Shown piece by piece: positions 1-8,517 of a stretch of 64,000 bases of DNA. Position numbers and translations under genes: made by a program. The stretch covers positions 310,001 to 374,000 of the forward strand of contig NZ_MPKW01000001.1 of assembly GCF_009729415.1 (NCBI RefSeq). The letters run 5' to 3'. Source of the DNA: Mycolicibacterium sp. CBMA 234 (GTDB lineage: Bacteria; Actinomycetota; Actinomycetes; Mycobacteriales; Mycobacteriaceae). How positions within the stretch are numbered: position 1 is the stretch's first letter; each line of letters starts with the position of its first letter. The notes below the pieces were generated by a model that was given only the letters and a program-made list of their open reading frames with translations, did not search any database and was not told the DNA's origin.

Positions 1-385
1 CGAGCTGGCCCTCGAACGAGGCCAGCGACGACAGCTTGAACAGATTGCGCAGGCCGGTCGCGTTCTCCGCGACCATCGTCATGTGGGTGTACGAACCACT
101 ACCCGAGACGTCGTCACTCTTCTGGCTCGGGTCACCCCAGGTGACACGCTTGGTGTTGAAGCGGGACGCGGGCGCGATGTACGCCTCGATACCGATGATG
201 GGCTTGATGCCCTCTTTGGTGGCGACGTTGTAGAACTCGCTGGCGCCGAACATGTTTCCGTGGTCGGTCATGCCGATGGCAGGCATCTCGAGACGCTGCG
301 CCTCGGCGATCATGGGCTTGACCTTCGCGGCACCGTCCAGCATCGAGTACTCGGTGTGATTGTGGAGGTGCACGAACTGGCTCAT
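1..385 (-). CDS. dnaE1: DNA polymerase III alpha subunit DnaE1, N-terminal part (runs off window)
   Basis: Partial gene: the first ~128 residues are present and the rest lies beyond base 1. The product begins [20 protein letters not shown], the start of the PHP domain of the replicative C-family polymerase, with the HxH metal-binding motif (HNH) and a following MTDHGN segment. In mycobacteria this PHP domain is the replicative proofreading exonuclease (established for M. tuberculosis DnaE1). The ATG at 383-385 fits the family N-terminus exactly. In M. tuberculosis dnaE1 (Rv1547) lies a few genes from lspA and ansA, and the same neighbourhood follows here. Identity is essentially certain; nothing can be said about the missing C-terminal part. 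Confidence 0.96.
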   Translation of the reverse strand, partial: MSQFVHLHNHTEYSMLDGAAKVKPMIAEAQRLEMPAIGMTDHGNMFGASEFYNVATKEGIKPIIGIEAYIAPASRFNTKRVTWGDPSQKSDDVSGSGSYTHMTMVAENATGLRNLFKLSSLASFEGQL

Positions 386-452
386 AGGGCTGCCAGTCTA
401 AGACGGGCCACCGACACGGTTCGGCGTGTCGGGTGCTGTGTCGCCGGGACGA

Positions 453-1151
453 CTACGACGACGCCGCGGCGCCCGCGTGGACGCGCACTTCGGCGGCGTC
501 ACCATCTGGTGCCACAGGAGTTACCAGCAACCCCTTGGACAACATATTTTGGAGTTGCTTAGTTACCGCTTCGACGCGATCACCGTCGGCCACGAGGCCG
601 GCGTAGAAACCCAGCCCCCAGACCAAGGTGTACAGCAGGTCGGCGACGGGAGCGACCGCCGATTCCGCCGGCAGTTCGCCCCGCGCGATGGCGTCGCGGA
701 CGGCCTGGTCCAGGAATTTGCGGACGGAGGCCTTCGCGTCGTGCCTGGGAGCCGGCAGCCGATCGGCCTCGAGGTACGAACTGACCAGCAGCGCCACGCT
801 CTCCGGGTCATGGACGCCGGCGCCGCGAAACTCCGCAATAAGTACCGAGACCTGCCCTGGAAGCGTCGATTCGGCACCCGCACGCGCAATACAGAGATCG
901 ATGGTCGTGGCGATCTCGTTCAGCAGACAGTGATAGATGTCCTCGCGGGTTTGAAAGTGATAGTGCAGCGTGGGGCGGCTCAGCCCAGCGATCTCCGCGA
1001 TCGCCTGGATAGTGGTGGCGTGGTAGCCACGGACCGCGATGACCTCACGCGCAGCATCCAAGATGCGGGCGCGGGTCTGAGCCGAATCAGTACCGGCCGG
1101 ACGGCCCCGGCGCCGCGCTGCCTTCACCGGGAGAACATCGAGATGCACCAT
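453..1151 (-). CDS. TetR/AcrR-family transcriptional regulator
   Basis: About 232 residues. A basic N-terminal stretch (RRRGRPAGT) leads into a typical TetR DNA-binding domain, about residues 25-75, with the recognition-helix region GLSRPTLHYHFQTREDIYHC. The rest is an all-helical ligand and dimerisation domain with no recognisable ligand class. The ATG at 1149-1151 is chosen because GAGGA lies about six bases upstream; an upstream in-frame start would add five residues. The gene is divergent from a three-gene ABC exporter starting at 1519. The ~370 bp between them holds two inverted repeats, so it probably represses the exporter and perhaps itself. That regulatory link is inference. Confidence 0.9.
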   Translation of the reverse strand: MVHLDVLPVKAARRRGRPAGTDSAQTRARILDAAREVIAVRGYHATTIQAIAEIAGLSRPTLHYHFQTREDIYHCLLNEIATTIDLCIARAGAESTLPGQVSVLIAEFRGAGVHDPESVALLVSSYLEADRLPAPRHDAKASVRKFLDQAVRDAIARGELPAESAVAPVADLLYTLVWGLGFYAGLVADGDRVEAVTKQLQNMLSKGLLVTPVAPDGDAAEVRVHAGAAASS

Positions 1152-1355
1152 GCCAAGTCCTCGCACACGGAAGGGATATTTACGAATTCAGCAAACTCTA
1201 AGACATAGCTGGAACATGGTCAACAGCAACCCCGCGAACGCCGCTGCGGTTTGCCTGGCAGGATTGCCTGGATCGCGGAATTCAGCCCGGCGACCGGCTC
1301 AGATGGCCCTACCGCCATCGCTCGATCAATGCCAGGGTTAGCTGCGGATCCGACC

Positions 1356-1462
1356 CGACAATTCGTTTGCCCGGAAAATTGTCGCCAATGCAGAGTTCGG
1401 GCAACCGATGGCCGTATGTAGGCACCGGATATTCAGCGCGCCGTGGTGATGTGGTCCACATC
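1356..1462. promoter_or_regulatory. Divergent control region with candidate TetR operators
   Basis: In the gap between the TetR gene and the ABC exporter there are two inverted repeats. One has 8-base arms CGACAATT/AATTGTCG at 1356-1363 and 1377-1384. The other is a perfect 15-base palindrome, GATGTGGTCCACATC, at 1448-1462, with weaker symmetry continuing outward. The second ends 56 bases before the exporter start codon, a usual place for a TetR-family operator. The symmetry is seen directly; regulator binding is inferred. No confident -10/-35 pair was assigned. Confidence 0.5.
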
Positions 1463-1518
1463 GCGGCGTGCGCAAGGCGAATTGAATGCGCTGTCGACCT
1501 CTGCAAGAGTATGAATCC

Positions 1519-2451
1519 GTGATTGAGCTCATTAACGTCGCCAAAACCTTTGGCGGGTCGGTCCCCGCACTCCGCGACGTGAGCTTTTCCGTTCCCACCG
1601 GCTCGGTGCTGGGGTTGCTGGGACACAACGGTGCCGGGAAGACCACAACGGTCAAAATCCTGTCCACATTGCTCAAACCGACGTCGGGACAAGCGATTGT
1701 CGCCGGCTACGACGTGGCCCGCGAACCAGCCAAGGTGCGGCAGAGTATCGGCGTCACCGGCCAGGATGCGGCGCTGGACCCGAGGCTGACAGGCCGAGAG
1801 AACTTGGTGCTCTTTGGGCGCCTCCGCGGCCTGCGGCGCAGTGAGGCCCGCAACCGAGCTGACGAATTGATCTCCCAGTTCGACATGGCGCACGCCGCCG
1901 ACCGTCAGGTCAGCAGTTATTCCGGCGGCATGCGCCGGCGCATCGATATTGCGGTGTCCCTGGTTGTGCAGCCGAAGGTGCTGTTCCTCGATGAGCCGAC
2001 CACCGGCCTCGACCCGCGCAGTCGGCGCGATGTCTGGAATCTGGTGTCCTCCATGAAGGCCCAGGGCATCACCGTGCTGCTGACGACCCAGTACCTGGAA
2101 GAAGCCGACCTCCTCAGCGATTCCATCGTCATCCTCAACGCCGGGCAGATCGTCGCCAGCGGTACCGCCGACGAACTCAAGCGACAGACCGGGGCCAGCT
2201 ACTGCGAGATGACCCCGCTCAATCCCGACGACCTGCCCCGGATCGCCGCGGCGCTCAGGGACTTCGACGACGTCGAGGTCGACACCGAGGCGACCACAGT
2301 GTCGGTGCCCGCTCCTAAGGGGGTGGCGACGCTGACCGAAGTCTTCCGCCGGATGGACGAAATCAGCGTCGAACTCATCGACATCTCACTGCGTAGGCCG
2401 TCGCTCGACGAGGTCTTCCTGCACCTGACCACGCCGGTCACTTCGAAGTGA
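1519..2451 (+). CDS. ABC exporter ATPase (DrrA-like)
   Basis: About 310 residues. Nucleotide-binding domain of an ABC-2 type exporter: Walker A GHNGAGKTT, signature SYSGGMRRR, Walker B VLFLDEPTTGLD and a switch histidine-position variant TTQYLEEAD, typical of daunorubicin-type DrrA ATPases. A C-terminal ~90-residue extension follows, as in DrrA. The GTG at 1519 gives the family N-terminus (VIELINVAKTF); an ATG at 1486 would add eleven residues with no family match. The stop overlaps the next GTG in a GTGA arrangement, so the ATPase and first permease are translationally coupled. With the two permeases this forms a complete exporter; the substrate is unknown, a drug or a lipid. Confidence 0.93.
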   Translation: MIELINVAKTFGGSVPALRDVSFSVPTGSVLGLLGHNGAGKTTTVKILSTLLKPTSGQAIVAGYDVAREPAKVRQSIGVTGQDAALDPRLTGRENLVLFGRLRGLRRSEARNRADELISQFDMAHAADRQVSSYSGGMRRRIDIAVSLVVQPKVLFLDEPTTGLDPRSRRDVWNLVSSMKAQGITVLLTTQYLEEADLLSDSIVILNAGQIVASGTADELKRQTGASYCEMTPLNPDDLPRIAAALRDFDDVEVDTEATTVSVPAPKGVATLTEVFRRMDEISVELIDISLRRPSLDEVFLHLTTPVTSK

Positions 2452-3185
2452 ATGCCTTCGCGCTCCTGACAGCCCGCACCCTGCGACGCGGTTGGATGGA
2501 CCTGGCCTTCGCCGCGATAGTGCCGGTCTCGGCATTGATCGGTCTGACGTTCTTGCTACGCGGCGTCATTGCCACCGGCCAGATGAGCTACGCACAGTAC
2601 GTCCTGCCCGCGGTGGTTGTGCAGGCGATGCTGTTCGGCGCGCTCACCACCACCGATCGCGCCGCGTGGGAAAAGGCCAGCGGGCTCGGCGCCCGAATGC
2701 GGACGCTGCCCATCTCGCGCTACGCGCCGCTGATGGCGCGGATGGCCTACTGCTTGATCCGTGGCGTACTCGCGCTGGCCGCGTCGATTCTGGCCGCGCT
2801 TCTGTTCGGATTTCGCCTGACCAGCGGCTTCGGCTATACCGCCGCCTTTGTCGTGATGGCACTGACGCTGACGTTGGCCTTGTCGCTGGGCGCGGACGCC
2901 ACGGGCAACAAAGCCGGCCGCACCGAGGTGGCCAGCCAGCTGCTGATGATCCCGCAGTTGCTGCTGGTAATGCTCTCCACCGGGCTTGCGCCGCTGGAGG
3001 CATTTCCCTCATGGCTACATTCCTTTGTGCGATACCAGCCGATTTCGCAGATCACCGAGACCCTGCGGGGCTTCACCACCGGCGATGTGGCAATGGGCAA
3101 CTTGGGTACCAGCCTGGCCTGGTGCATCGGCCTGCTGGTCGTGTTCGGCACCGTCGCCATTCGACTTCAGGGGCGAGAATCGTGA
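2448..3185 (+). CDS. ABC-2 type exporter permease 1 (DrrB-like)
   Basis: 245 residues with about six hydrophobic segments (for example VPVSALIGLTFLL and ALAASILAALLF), in the layout of ABC-2 permeases, and the conserved late motif YQPISQITETLRGFTTGD. It begins with GTG overlapping the ATPase stop and ends overlapping the start of the second permease, so the three genes are one coupled operon. Membrane half of the exporter; the partner ATPase is the upstream gene. Substrate not determinable. Confidence 0.9.
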   Translation: MNAFALLTARTLRRGWMDLAFAAIVPVSALIGLTFLLRGVIATGQMSYAQYVLPAVVVQAMLFGALTTTDRAAWEKASGLGARMRTLPISRYAPLMARMAYCLIRGVLALAASILAALLFGFRLTSGFGYTAAFVVMALTLTLALSLGADATGNKAGRTEVASQLLMIPQLLLVMLSTGLAPLEAFPSWLHSFVRYQPISQITETLRGFTTGDVAMGNLGTSLAWCIGLLVVFGTVAIRLQGRES

Positions 3186-3976
3186 ATTCGACCACCCAGC
3201 ACCAACATTCGCTGCTGGCCGAGAGCTGGATCTTCGCCGGCCGGCTGTTCACGCAGTGGCGTCGGTACCCGATGGTGCCGATGCAGGCGCTGCTGTTCCC
3301 CACCTTGCTGCTGATTGTCTACGGGCTGCTGGTCGGCAAATCGATGGTCCGGCTGACCGGCAACAGCGGCATGGATGTGCTGATCCCGGTGTGCACGCTG
3401 GCCGGTGCCATGTCGGGTGCCATCGGTGCCGGTCTGGCCGTGCCGTACGACCGCGACAGCGGCCTGCTCACCCGGCTGTGGATCATGCCAGTGCACCGGG
3501 CGGCGCCGCTCACTGGCGCGCTACTGGCCGAGGCGGTGCGGACCTTCGTGGGATCGGCAGTCGTCGTGGCGACGGGCTACGCCATGGGTTTCCGATTCGC
3601 CGGCGGCTGGATCGATCTGCTGGTCTATCTGATGGTCCCGGTCATCATCGTGGTCGTATTCGCAACGATCGTGATCACCCTTGCCCTCAAGCCCCAAGGC
3701 CGGATCATCCTCACCTGGACCCAATCGTTCTGCATGGGCCTGGCTTTCGCCCCACTCGTCCCGGTCGACAAAATTCCGGCGCTGCTCCGCCCGCTCGCGG
3801 AATACCAACCGATTGCACCAGCGGTGGCTGCCATGCGGGCGCTATCGAACGGCGATGCCGCCTGGTGGCCGATACTGCTGACAGTGATCTGGGCCGGCGT
3901 GATCAGCGCGGTGTTCGTACCGGTGATGTTGCGCGGATACCGCGCCTGCGTCGAAGGTGGCAAGGTCGACGGCTGA
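3182..3976 (+). CDS. ABC-2 type exporter permease 2 (DrrC-like)
   Basis: 264 residues. A multi-spanning membrane protein of the same family as the preceding permease, sharing the EYQPIAPAVAAMRALSNGD motif near the C-terminus. The GTG at 3182-3184 overlaps the previous stop by GTGA; the same frame is open further upstream, but that part merely shadows permease 1. ATPase plus two different permeases is the DrrABC layout seen in mycobacterial lipid loci such as the phthiocerol dimycocerosate cluster. The role here is unproven. Confidence 0.9.
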   Translation: MNSTTQHQHSLLAESWIFAGRLFTQWRRYPMVPMQALLFPTLLLIVYGLLVGKSMVRLTGNSGMDVLIPVCTLAGAMSGAIGAGLAVPYDRDSGLLTRLWIMPVHRAAPLTGALLAEAVRTFVGSAVVVATGYAMGFRFAGGWIDLLVYLMVPVIIVVVFATIVITLALKPQGRIILTWTQSFCMGLAFAPLVPVDKIPALLRPLAEYQPIAPAVAAMRALSNGDAAWWPILLTVIWAGVISAVFVPVMLRGYRACVEGGKVDG

Positions 3977-3997
3977 GCCGTCGCGCGTGGGCCGGAC

Positions 3998-4939
3998 CTA
4001 CTCCGAGTCCTCGGAATCGGACTCCGGGGCCAGGTCGAAATGAACTGGCATATTGAACTCCCCGCACTGGAGCCGTGCGGCGAAGTAACCGTATTGGAAC
4101 GCCAGGCCGAGGACGGCCGTCGCCGCCAGTTCTGAAGGTGGGCGCCACAATTCGCTGCGAATCGTCGTCCAGGCGTTGAGCGGCGAGAGTCGCGACGGCA
4201 CGTGGTCGCCATTGCGGGCCCTGTCATTGCGATGCGCCCAGCGGATGTACGCGTTGCTGTTGCCATAGCGCTTCCACTGGCTGGCGAGATCCCGGATCGA
4301 GGTCCGCGGCTCCCACTCCATCAGCACGCGAGTGTCAGTTGCGATGGTGCCGATCGATTGGTCTTGAATCCGCCAACAGATGTCGAGGTCACCGCCACCG
4401 CGCATGGCCCGAAACCCGGCCACCTTCTCGAACGCGATGCGGTTGATACCGAGATTGGCGGTCGGATAGTAATCGGGCCGTGGCGGCTCGAGCCCGATGA
4501 TCGCCTTCATGGCCCCGCCGCCGCGAGGGAGCATGAACGGCTGCATCTTGGCGGCCATCCGGGCGGCCAGGGTCGGCCCCGACAAAGTGTGAACGTTGGT
4601 GCAGGACAACGCAACTCCCGGCTGCCCCTGGAGTTCACGATGCGCCTCAAGCAAGCCCGGCAGCGGCCGGCACCGGCCGTCGATGAAGAGCAAGATGTCG
4701 GCGCCGGATTTGCTTGCCGCAACCTGCCGCGCGTAGTACGGCCCATGACTGTCGGTCAACGTCACGACCTTGGCGCCCATCGAACACGCGACCGCAGCGG
4801 TGTCGTCGGTAGATGCATCGTCGACGACGGTGACCCGATCACCATCGGCAAGCTGAGCGCGCAACGGTTCGAGCAGCCTTGGCAGGTGGCCGGCCATGTC
4901 TCGGACCGGAATGATCACCTCGATTGTCTGATCCCCCAT
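3998..4939 (-). CDS. Family 2 glycosyltransferase
   Basis: 313 residues. A GT-A fold glycosyltransferase: the N-terminus reads IEVIIPVRDMAGHLPRLLEP, followed by the nucleotide-binding VVDDASTDDT and a metal-site-like segment LLFIDGRCRP, all in the first ~100 residues. The C-terminal half contains the GGGDLDICWRIQ segment (ED/DxxW-like acceptor region). The ATG at 4937-4939 is preceded by GAGGAGGG at ideal spacing, so it is preferred over the upstream in-frame ATG. It lies 90 bp downstream of UDP-glucose dehydrogenase on the same strand and is probably co-transcribed. Sugar donor and acceptor are unknown; a cell-envelope glycan or glycolipid is likely. Confidence 0.88.
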   Translation of the reverse strand: MGDQTIEVIIPVRDMAGHLPRLLEPLRAQLADGDRVTVVDDASTDDTAAVACSMGAKVVTLTDSHGPYYARQVAASKSGADILLFIDGRCRPLPGLLEAHRELQGQPGVALSCTNVHTLSGPTLAARMAAKMQPFMLPRGGGAMKAIIGLEPPRPDYYPTANLGINRIAFEKVAGFRAMRGGGDLDICWRIQDQSIGTIATDTRVLMEWEPRTSIRDLASQWKRYGNSNAYIRWAHRNDRARNGDHVPSRLSPLNAWTTIRSELWRPPSELAATAVLGLAFQYGYFAARLQCGEFNMPVHFDLAPESDSEDSE

Positions 4940-5029
4940 TGGATCGACCCTCCTCTGCAACAAATCCATCGCGCACCGCCGAACGGGTTTGACCAGCCCT
5001 GGCGCGCCGGGCTTACGTGCGGTCGCGGA

Positions 5030-6346
5030 CTACACGATCAAGCCGCCGCGCCCGAGCGAAAATACCTGCCAGCCAGCGCGAGACCAGTTGTCCCGGTCAA
5101 TCGCGTTGCGGGTGTCCAGTAGGCGCGGCTCCCTGACCAGCGAGCGGAACGCCTCGGGATCAATACGGCAGTACTCATCCCATTCGGTGGCCAGCACGAT
5201 CAGGTCCACGTTCCGGCACGCGCCCTCAATGCTGTCGAAGTAACCAAGCGTCGGGAAGCGGGCCTTAGCGTTCTCGATGGCCTTCGGATCGTGCACCCGC
5301 ACGTCAGCACCTTTGAGGTGCATGGCAGCGGCCACATTCAACGCCGGTGAATCGCGGACGTCGTCGCTGTTGGGCTTGAACGCGGCGCCCAGGACGGCGA
5401 CGCTCTTGCCGAGGAAGTCCCCACCGATGACGGCACGCGCCACGGAAACCGCCTTCTCCCGCCGCCGCAGATTGATCTTGTCCACCTCGTGCAAGAACCT
5501 GAGCGCGTCTGCGGCACCCAGTTCACCGGCCCTGGCGCTGAACGCACGAATGTCCTTGGGCAGGCAGCCGCCGCCGAAGCCCAAGCCGGCGTTCAGGAAG
5601 CGCTTGCCGATGCGATCGTCGTAGCCCAAAGCCTCACTGAGCACCGCCACGTCGGCGTCGACGATCTCGCAGACCTCGGCCATGGCATTGATGAACGAAA
5701 TCTTGGTCGCCAGAAAGGCATTGGCGGCCACCTTCACCAATTCCGACGTCGCCAGGTCGGCGGTCAGATACGGCGTACCGCTATCGAGAAGAGCACCGTA
5801 GACCTCGCGCAGGGTCTTCTCCGCGTACTCGGAGGTGACTCCGAAGACCAGACGATCGGGCTGCAGCGTGTCCTCGATGGCCTTACCTTCGCGGAGGAAC
5901 TCGGGATTCCACGCGACTTCCAGCTGCGACGACGTCGTCGCCACCTCCGCGGCGAGGCGCTGAGCCGTGCCCACAGGGACGGTCGACTTCCCGACAATCA
6001 ACCCTTCGCAATCAGCCGCAGCGGCGACCGCCCGGAAGGCACTGTCGACGTAACGGATATCGGCAGCATCTGAACCCGCCAGCTGCGGCGTCCCCACACA
6101 GACAAAGTGCACCGGCGCGCCCGACACAGCTTCCTGCAGGGATTGGGTGAAACGGAGCCGGCCGGTGGCGAGCACCGTCGACAACAGCTCATTGAATCCC
6201 GGCTCGAAAAATGGCGAGGTGCCGGCCGACAAGGCCTCGATCTTCGATGCATCGGTGTCGTACGCGACGACCTCGTGCCCGAGATGTGCCATGCATGCGG
6301 CGTGAACGGCGCCCAAGTAGCCCGTTCCAATCACGCTCATCTTCAT
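5030..6346 (-). CDS. udgA: UDP-glucose 6-dehydrogenase (UDP-glucose/GDP-mannose dehydrogenase family)
   Basis: 438 residues. Oxidises UDP-glucose to UDP-glucuronate with NAD+. The N-terminal Rossmann motif is GTGYLGAVHA; the central domain carries the catalytic-cysteine motif GFGGGCLPKD (Cys near residue 259) and the conserved GKSTVPVGTA and FNPEFLREG-type segment (WNPEFLREG). The C-terminal UDP-binding domain contains GAAFKPNSDDVRDSPALNV. Length is normal. Start ATG at 6344-6346 with GGAG upstream. It resembles M. tuberculosis UdgA (Rv0322) but sits beside a GT2 gene, suggesting the UDP-glucuronate goes into a surface glycan. A GDP-mannose specificity is less likely but not excluded by sequence. 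Confidence 0.92.
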   Translation of the reverse strand: MKMSVIGTGYLGAVHAACMAHLGHEVVAYDTDASKIEALSAGTSPFFEPGFNELLSTVLATGRLRFTQSLQEAVSGAPVHFVCVGTPQLAGSDAADIRYVDSAFRAVAAAADCEGLIVGKSTVPVGTAQRLAAEVATTSSQLEVAWNPEFLREGKAIEDTLQPDRLVFGVTSEYAEKTLREVYGALLDSGTPYLTADLATSELVKVAANAFLATKISFINAMAEVCEIVDADVAVLSEALGYDDRIGKRFLNAGLGFGGGCLPKDIRAFSARAGELGAADALRFLHEVDKINLRRREKAVSVARAVIGGDFLGKSVAVLGAAFKPNSDDVRDSPALNVAAAMHLKGADVRVHDPKAIENAKARFPTLGYFDSIEGACRNVDLIVLATEWDEYCRIDPEAFRSLVREPRLLDTRNAIDRDNWSRAGWQVFSLGRGGLIV

Positions 6347-7561
6347 CTAGCTGAACTCCAGGCTCTACCAATATGTCGCGACCACGCAGGGGCCATCGGT
6401 CGACTACTTTTTAGCGCGCTCACTGCCCTGTGGTGACGCACGGCACACGCATTCATAGGCTCAACACATGCATTCATAGGAAGCTCTCAGCGAACTCACA
6501 AATCGAGGAAAGCCCGCGCGTGCCGCCGGACCCTTCGACGGGATCGATCGCGACAGCGGAGCCATACGCTGCCCAATCTGCTCTGCCCGTCAATATTTTC
6601 CCCCAACTTTGGCGTCTGCTGACGGTTTCCTTCGGAGACGCTGAATTTTCGTAGCTAAGTACACCACACCGGGGTTGAGCCCCTGAGTCGAGTCGATGCG
6701 CCCCATCCGACCACCGCGAGCGTGTGGCGCCAATAGCCAGTCCCGGACCTCGGGAGTCCCGAGCAACCAAGATTCACGCCCGATACGCCGCCGTGCAACC
6801 ACGCACATTTCCCACGGATTGCCCGCAGCGACGCCATGCGTCTTGGCGTCGGCGCGCGGTGGCAGCGGTCCTGCCACTGCTCACCGATACCCGCTCCGCC
6901 GCAGCTGTCGGAGCGACGTGCGAAGCCCGATACCTGGCGTAATTTGCCATATCTTCACGAATGGGCGCGAAATTTTCCGACGCTGCGCCGACGCGACCGC
7001 GCCGCAACCCAGCTGACCTGACCATTTCCATGGAGAAATGAGTGGCCGCCACCGTCCCCGATTGCCGATGCCAGCACGTCATGTTCGCAGCCCTAGCCCC
7101 GGCCGAATTTGCCAAATATTCGCGCATTCGAACAATGGTGTGCCACGGTCAGAAAAATCACGCCCAGGGGCCGACCCACGATCCCATAAATGCATATTCG
7201 CGCACCCGTTATAACTATCGATTACGTGAAAATTTGCCAGCTTTCCGATGGGCAAAACGGAGCACCCCAACCCACCAACCGATCGCCGCAAATTCTGGCA
7301 ATCCCCTGCATACACCCTGGACAAATGCCTATACTGGCCGCCGGGTTCAACGTTGTGCGGAAGGATGCGCCCAAACCAGCTGGGGTGAGATGACGGCACA
7401 AAGCGATCCGACGGCCGACCGAATAACCACACGCGCCAATCATGCCGCTGCAATGACTTTGTGTCTCGTTGAAAATGTGAATACCCGAATAACGGCTACA
7501 ATGACCGAGCCGGATAACGACAAATTCCGTATTCACTACGCGGGATGAAAGGCCGGGGGCA
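6347..7561. other. 1.2 kb gene-free divergent region with repeated motif
   Basis: A long gap between the udgA start (minus strand) and the next glycosyltransferase (plus strand). It is visibly richer in A and T than the flanking genes. No reading frame here shows codon bias, a domain or a ribosome site. It contains a direct repeat GCATTCATAGG at about 6449 and 6470 and three copies of an AATTTGCCA-centred motif. It probably contains both divergent promoters and may be bound by a xenogeneic silencer such as Lsr2; that is inference. Confidence 0.6.
6941..7250 (+). repeat. Three dispersed copies of an AATTTGCCA motif
   Basis: Copies start at 6941 (AATTTGCCATATCTTCACG), 7106 (AATTTGCCAAATATTCGCG) and 7231 (AATTTGCCAGCTTTCCGATG). 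The first nine bases are identical, and the first two copies stay similar for about ten more. All are on the same strand, spaced 165 and 125 bp. They may be binding sites for one regulator, or decayed copies of a small repeat. Confidence 0.5.
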
Positions 7562-8419
7562 ATGCGCAATACTGGCGTAGATCCAACAAATCCGATCGGT
7601 TGGGCCCTGGCATTAGCCGAGTTCGGCACGATGAGCCCGCGGCTGCGCGCGAGAAACCGCCGGTCCGTCGAGCCGGTCGTCGGCAACGGCACCGCCAACG
7701 TGTCGTTGACCAGCTACGGCAAACGGATTTCCACCGTCTGGCAAACGATCGAAACCATCGGCGCCGGCACCGTCAAGCCTCGTCGCTTGATCCTCTGGCT
7801 GGATGACAGCGCCGCCATCGCCCATCCGCCCGCGCAATTGAAACGACTGCAGGCGCGCGGATTGGAAATTCGCCAGTGCCGCGACTACGGCCCGCACAAG
7901 AAGTACTTCCCCTACGTCAACGAAATCCTGGCGGACGAATCCGAGCGCACTCTGGTCACGGCGGACGACGACGTCTACTACCCGCCCAATTGGCTCGAGG
8001 AACTCCTCGGCGCACATCGGTCGGGCGAGGTCACCGCGTTTCGCGCCCGCATCCGGCGCGCTGGCCCGTACAGCACCTGGCCGATGTGCACGACGACGGC
8101 ACCCTCTGAGGAGGTCTTCGCAACAGGCGTGTCCGGCGTCGCCTATCCCCCAGAACTGCTGTCGGTCCTCCGAGCCCGGGGAGACGCATTCACCCAGGTA
8201 TGCCCCCGAGCCGACGACTACTGGTTGCATTACGCGGCCGTGGCGACCGGAATTCCAATCCGGCAAGTTCGTGATGTGGCGGCCTACTTCTGGCCCATCG
8301 TGATGGTGTCCAACAGGGGCCTATGGGACGGTCAGGGGACGGCCAATGACGCCATCGCCGAGCAGACTCGGCGGGCGTGGCTGTCAGGCGACCGTCGCCC
8401 CACCACCGTCAACATCTGA
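7562..8419 (+). CDS. Putative glycosyltransferase (GT-A fold, TADDDVYYP motif)
   Basis: 285 residues. The segments NVSLTSYGKRI, RRLILWLDD, RDYGPHKKYFPY and the acidic LVTADDDVYYPPNWLEEL (residues ~130-147) resemble putative glycosyltransferases of bacterial polysaccharide clusters, where DDD acts as the metal- and sugar-nucleotide-binding DxD motif. There is no signal peptide or membrane segment. The ATG at 7562 follows a purine-rich AAGGCCGGGGG stretch. The methyltransferase gene follows about 100 bp downstream on the same strand, so the pair may modify one surface glycan. Donor and acceptor unknown. Family assignment is from motif likeness only. Confidence 0.72.
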   Translation: MRNTGVDPTNPIGWALALAEFGTMSPRLRARNRRSVEPVVGNGTANVSLTSYGKRISTVWQTIETIGAGTVKPRRLILWLDDSAAIAHPPAQLKRLQARGLEIRQCRDYGPHKKYFPYVNEILADESERTLVTADDDVYYPPNWLEELLGAHRSGEVTAFRARIRRAGPYSTWPMCTTTAPSEEVFATGVSGVAYPPELLSVLRARGDAFTQVCPRADDYWLHYAAVATGIPIRQVRDVAAYFWPIVMVSNRGLWDGQGTANDAIAEQTRRAWLSGDRRPTTVNI

Positions 8420-8450
8420 CATTCCTGGACATGAGCTTGTCGGATCATTT

Positions 8451-8497
8451 CGATCCGATCCGATCCGAACCGATCCGAACCGATCCGAACCGATCCG
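8451..8497 (+). repeat. Decanucleotide tandem repeat (CGATCCGAAC)
   Basis: Three exact copies of the 10-base unit CGATCCGAAC occupy 8461-8490, flanked by a variant unit CGATCCGATC at 8451-8460 and a partial unit CGATCCG at 8491-8497, about 4.7 units in all. It lies in the short gap between the glycosyltransferase stop and the methyltransferase start, ending 13 bases before the methyltransferase ribosome site. A number of copies that varies would change leader length. Confidence 0.9.
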
Positions 8498-8517
8498 CGA
8501 GAAGAAAATCAGGAGCT

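Noticed and set aside
7042..7548. A 168-codon frame in the gene-free region
   Set aside because: No ribosome site, unusual residue content for this genome, and no recognisable motif; kept as non-coding.
8451..8497. CRISPR array
   Set aside because: The 10-base units are contiguous without spacers, so this is a simple tandem repeat.
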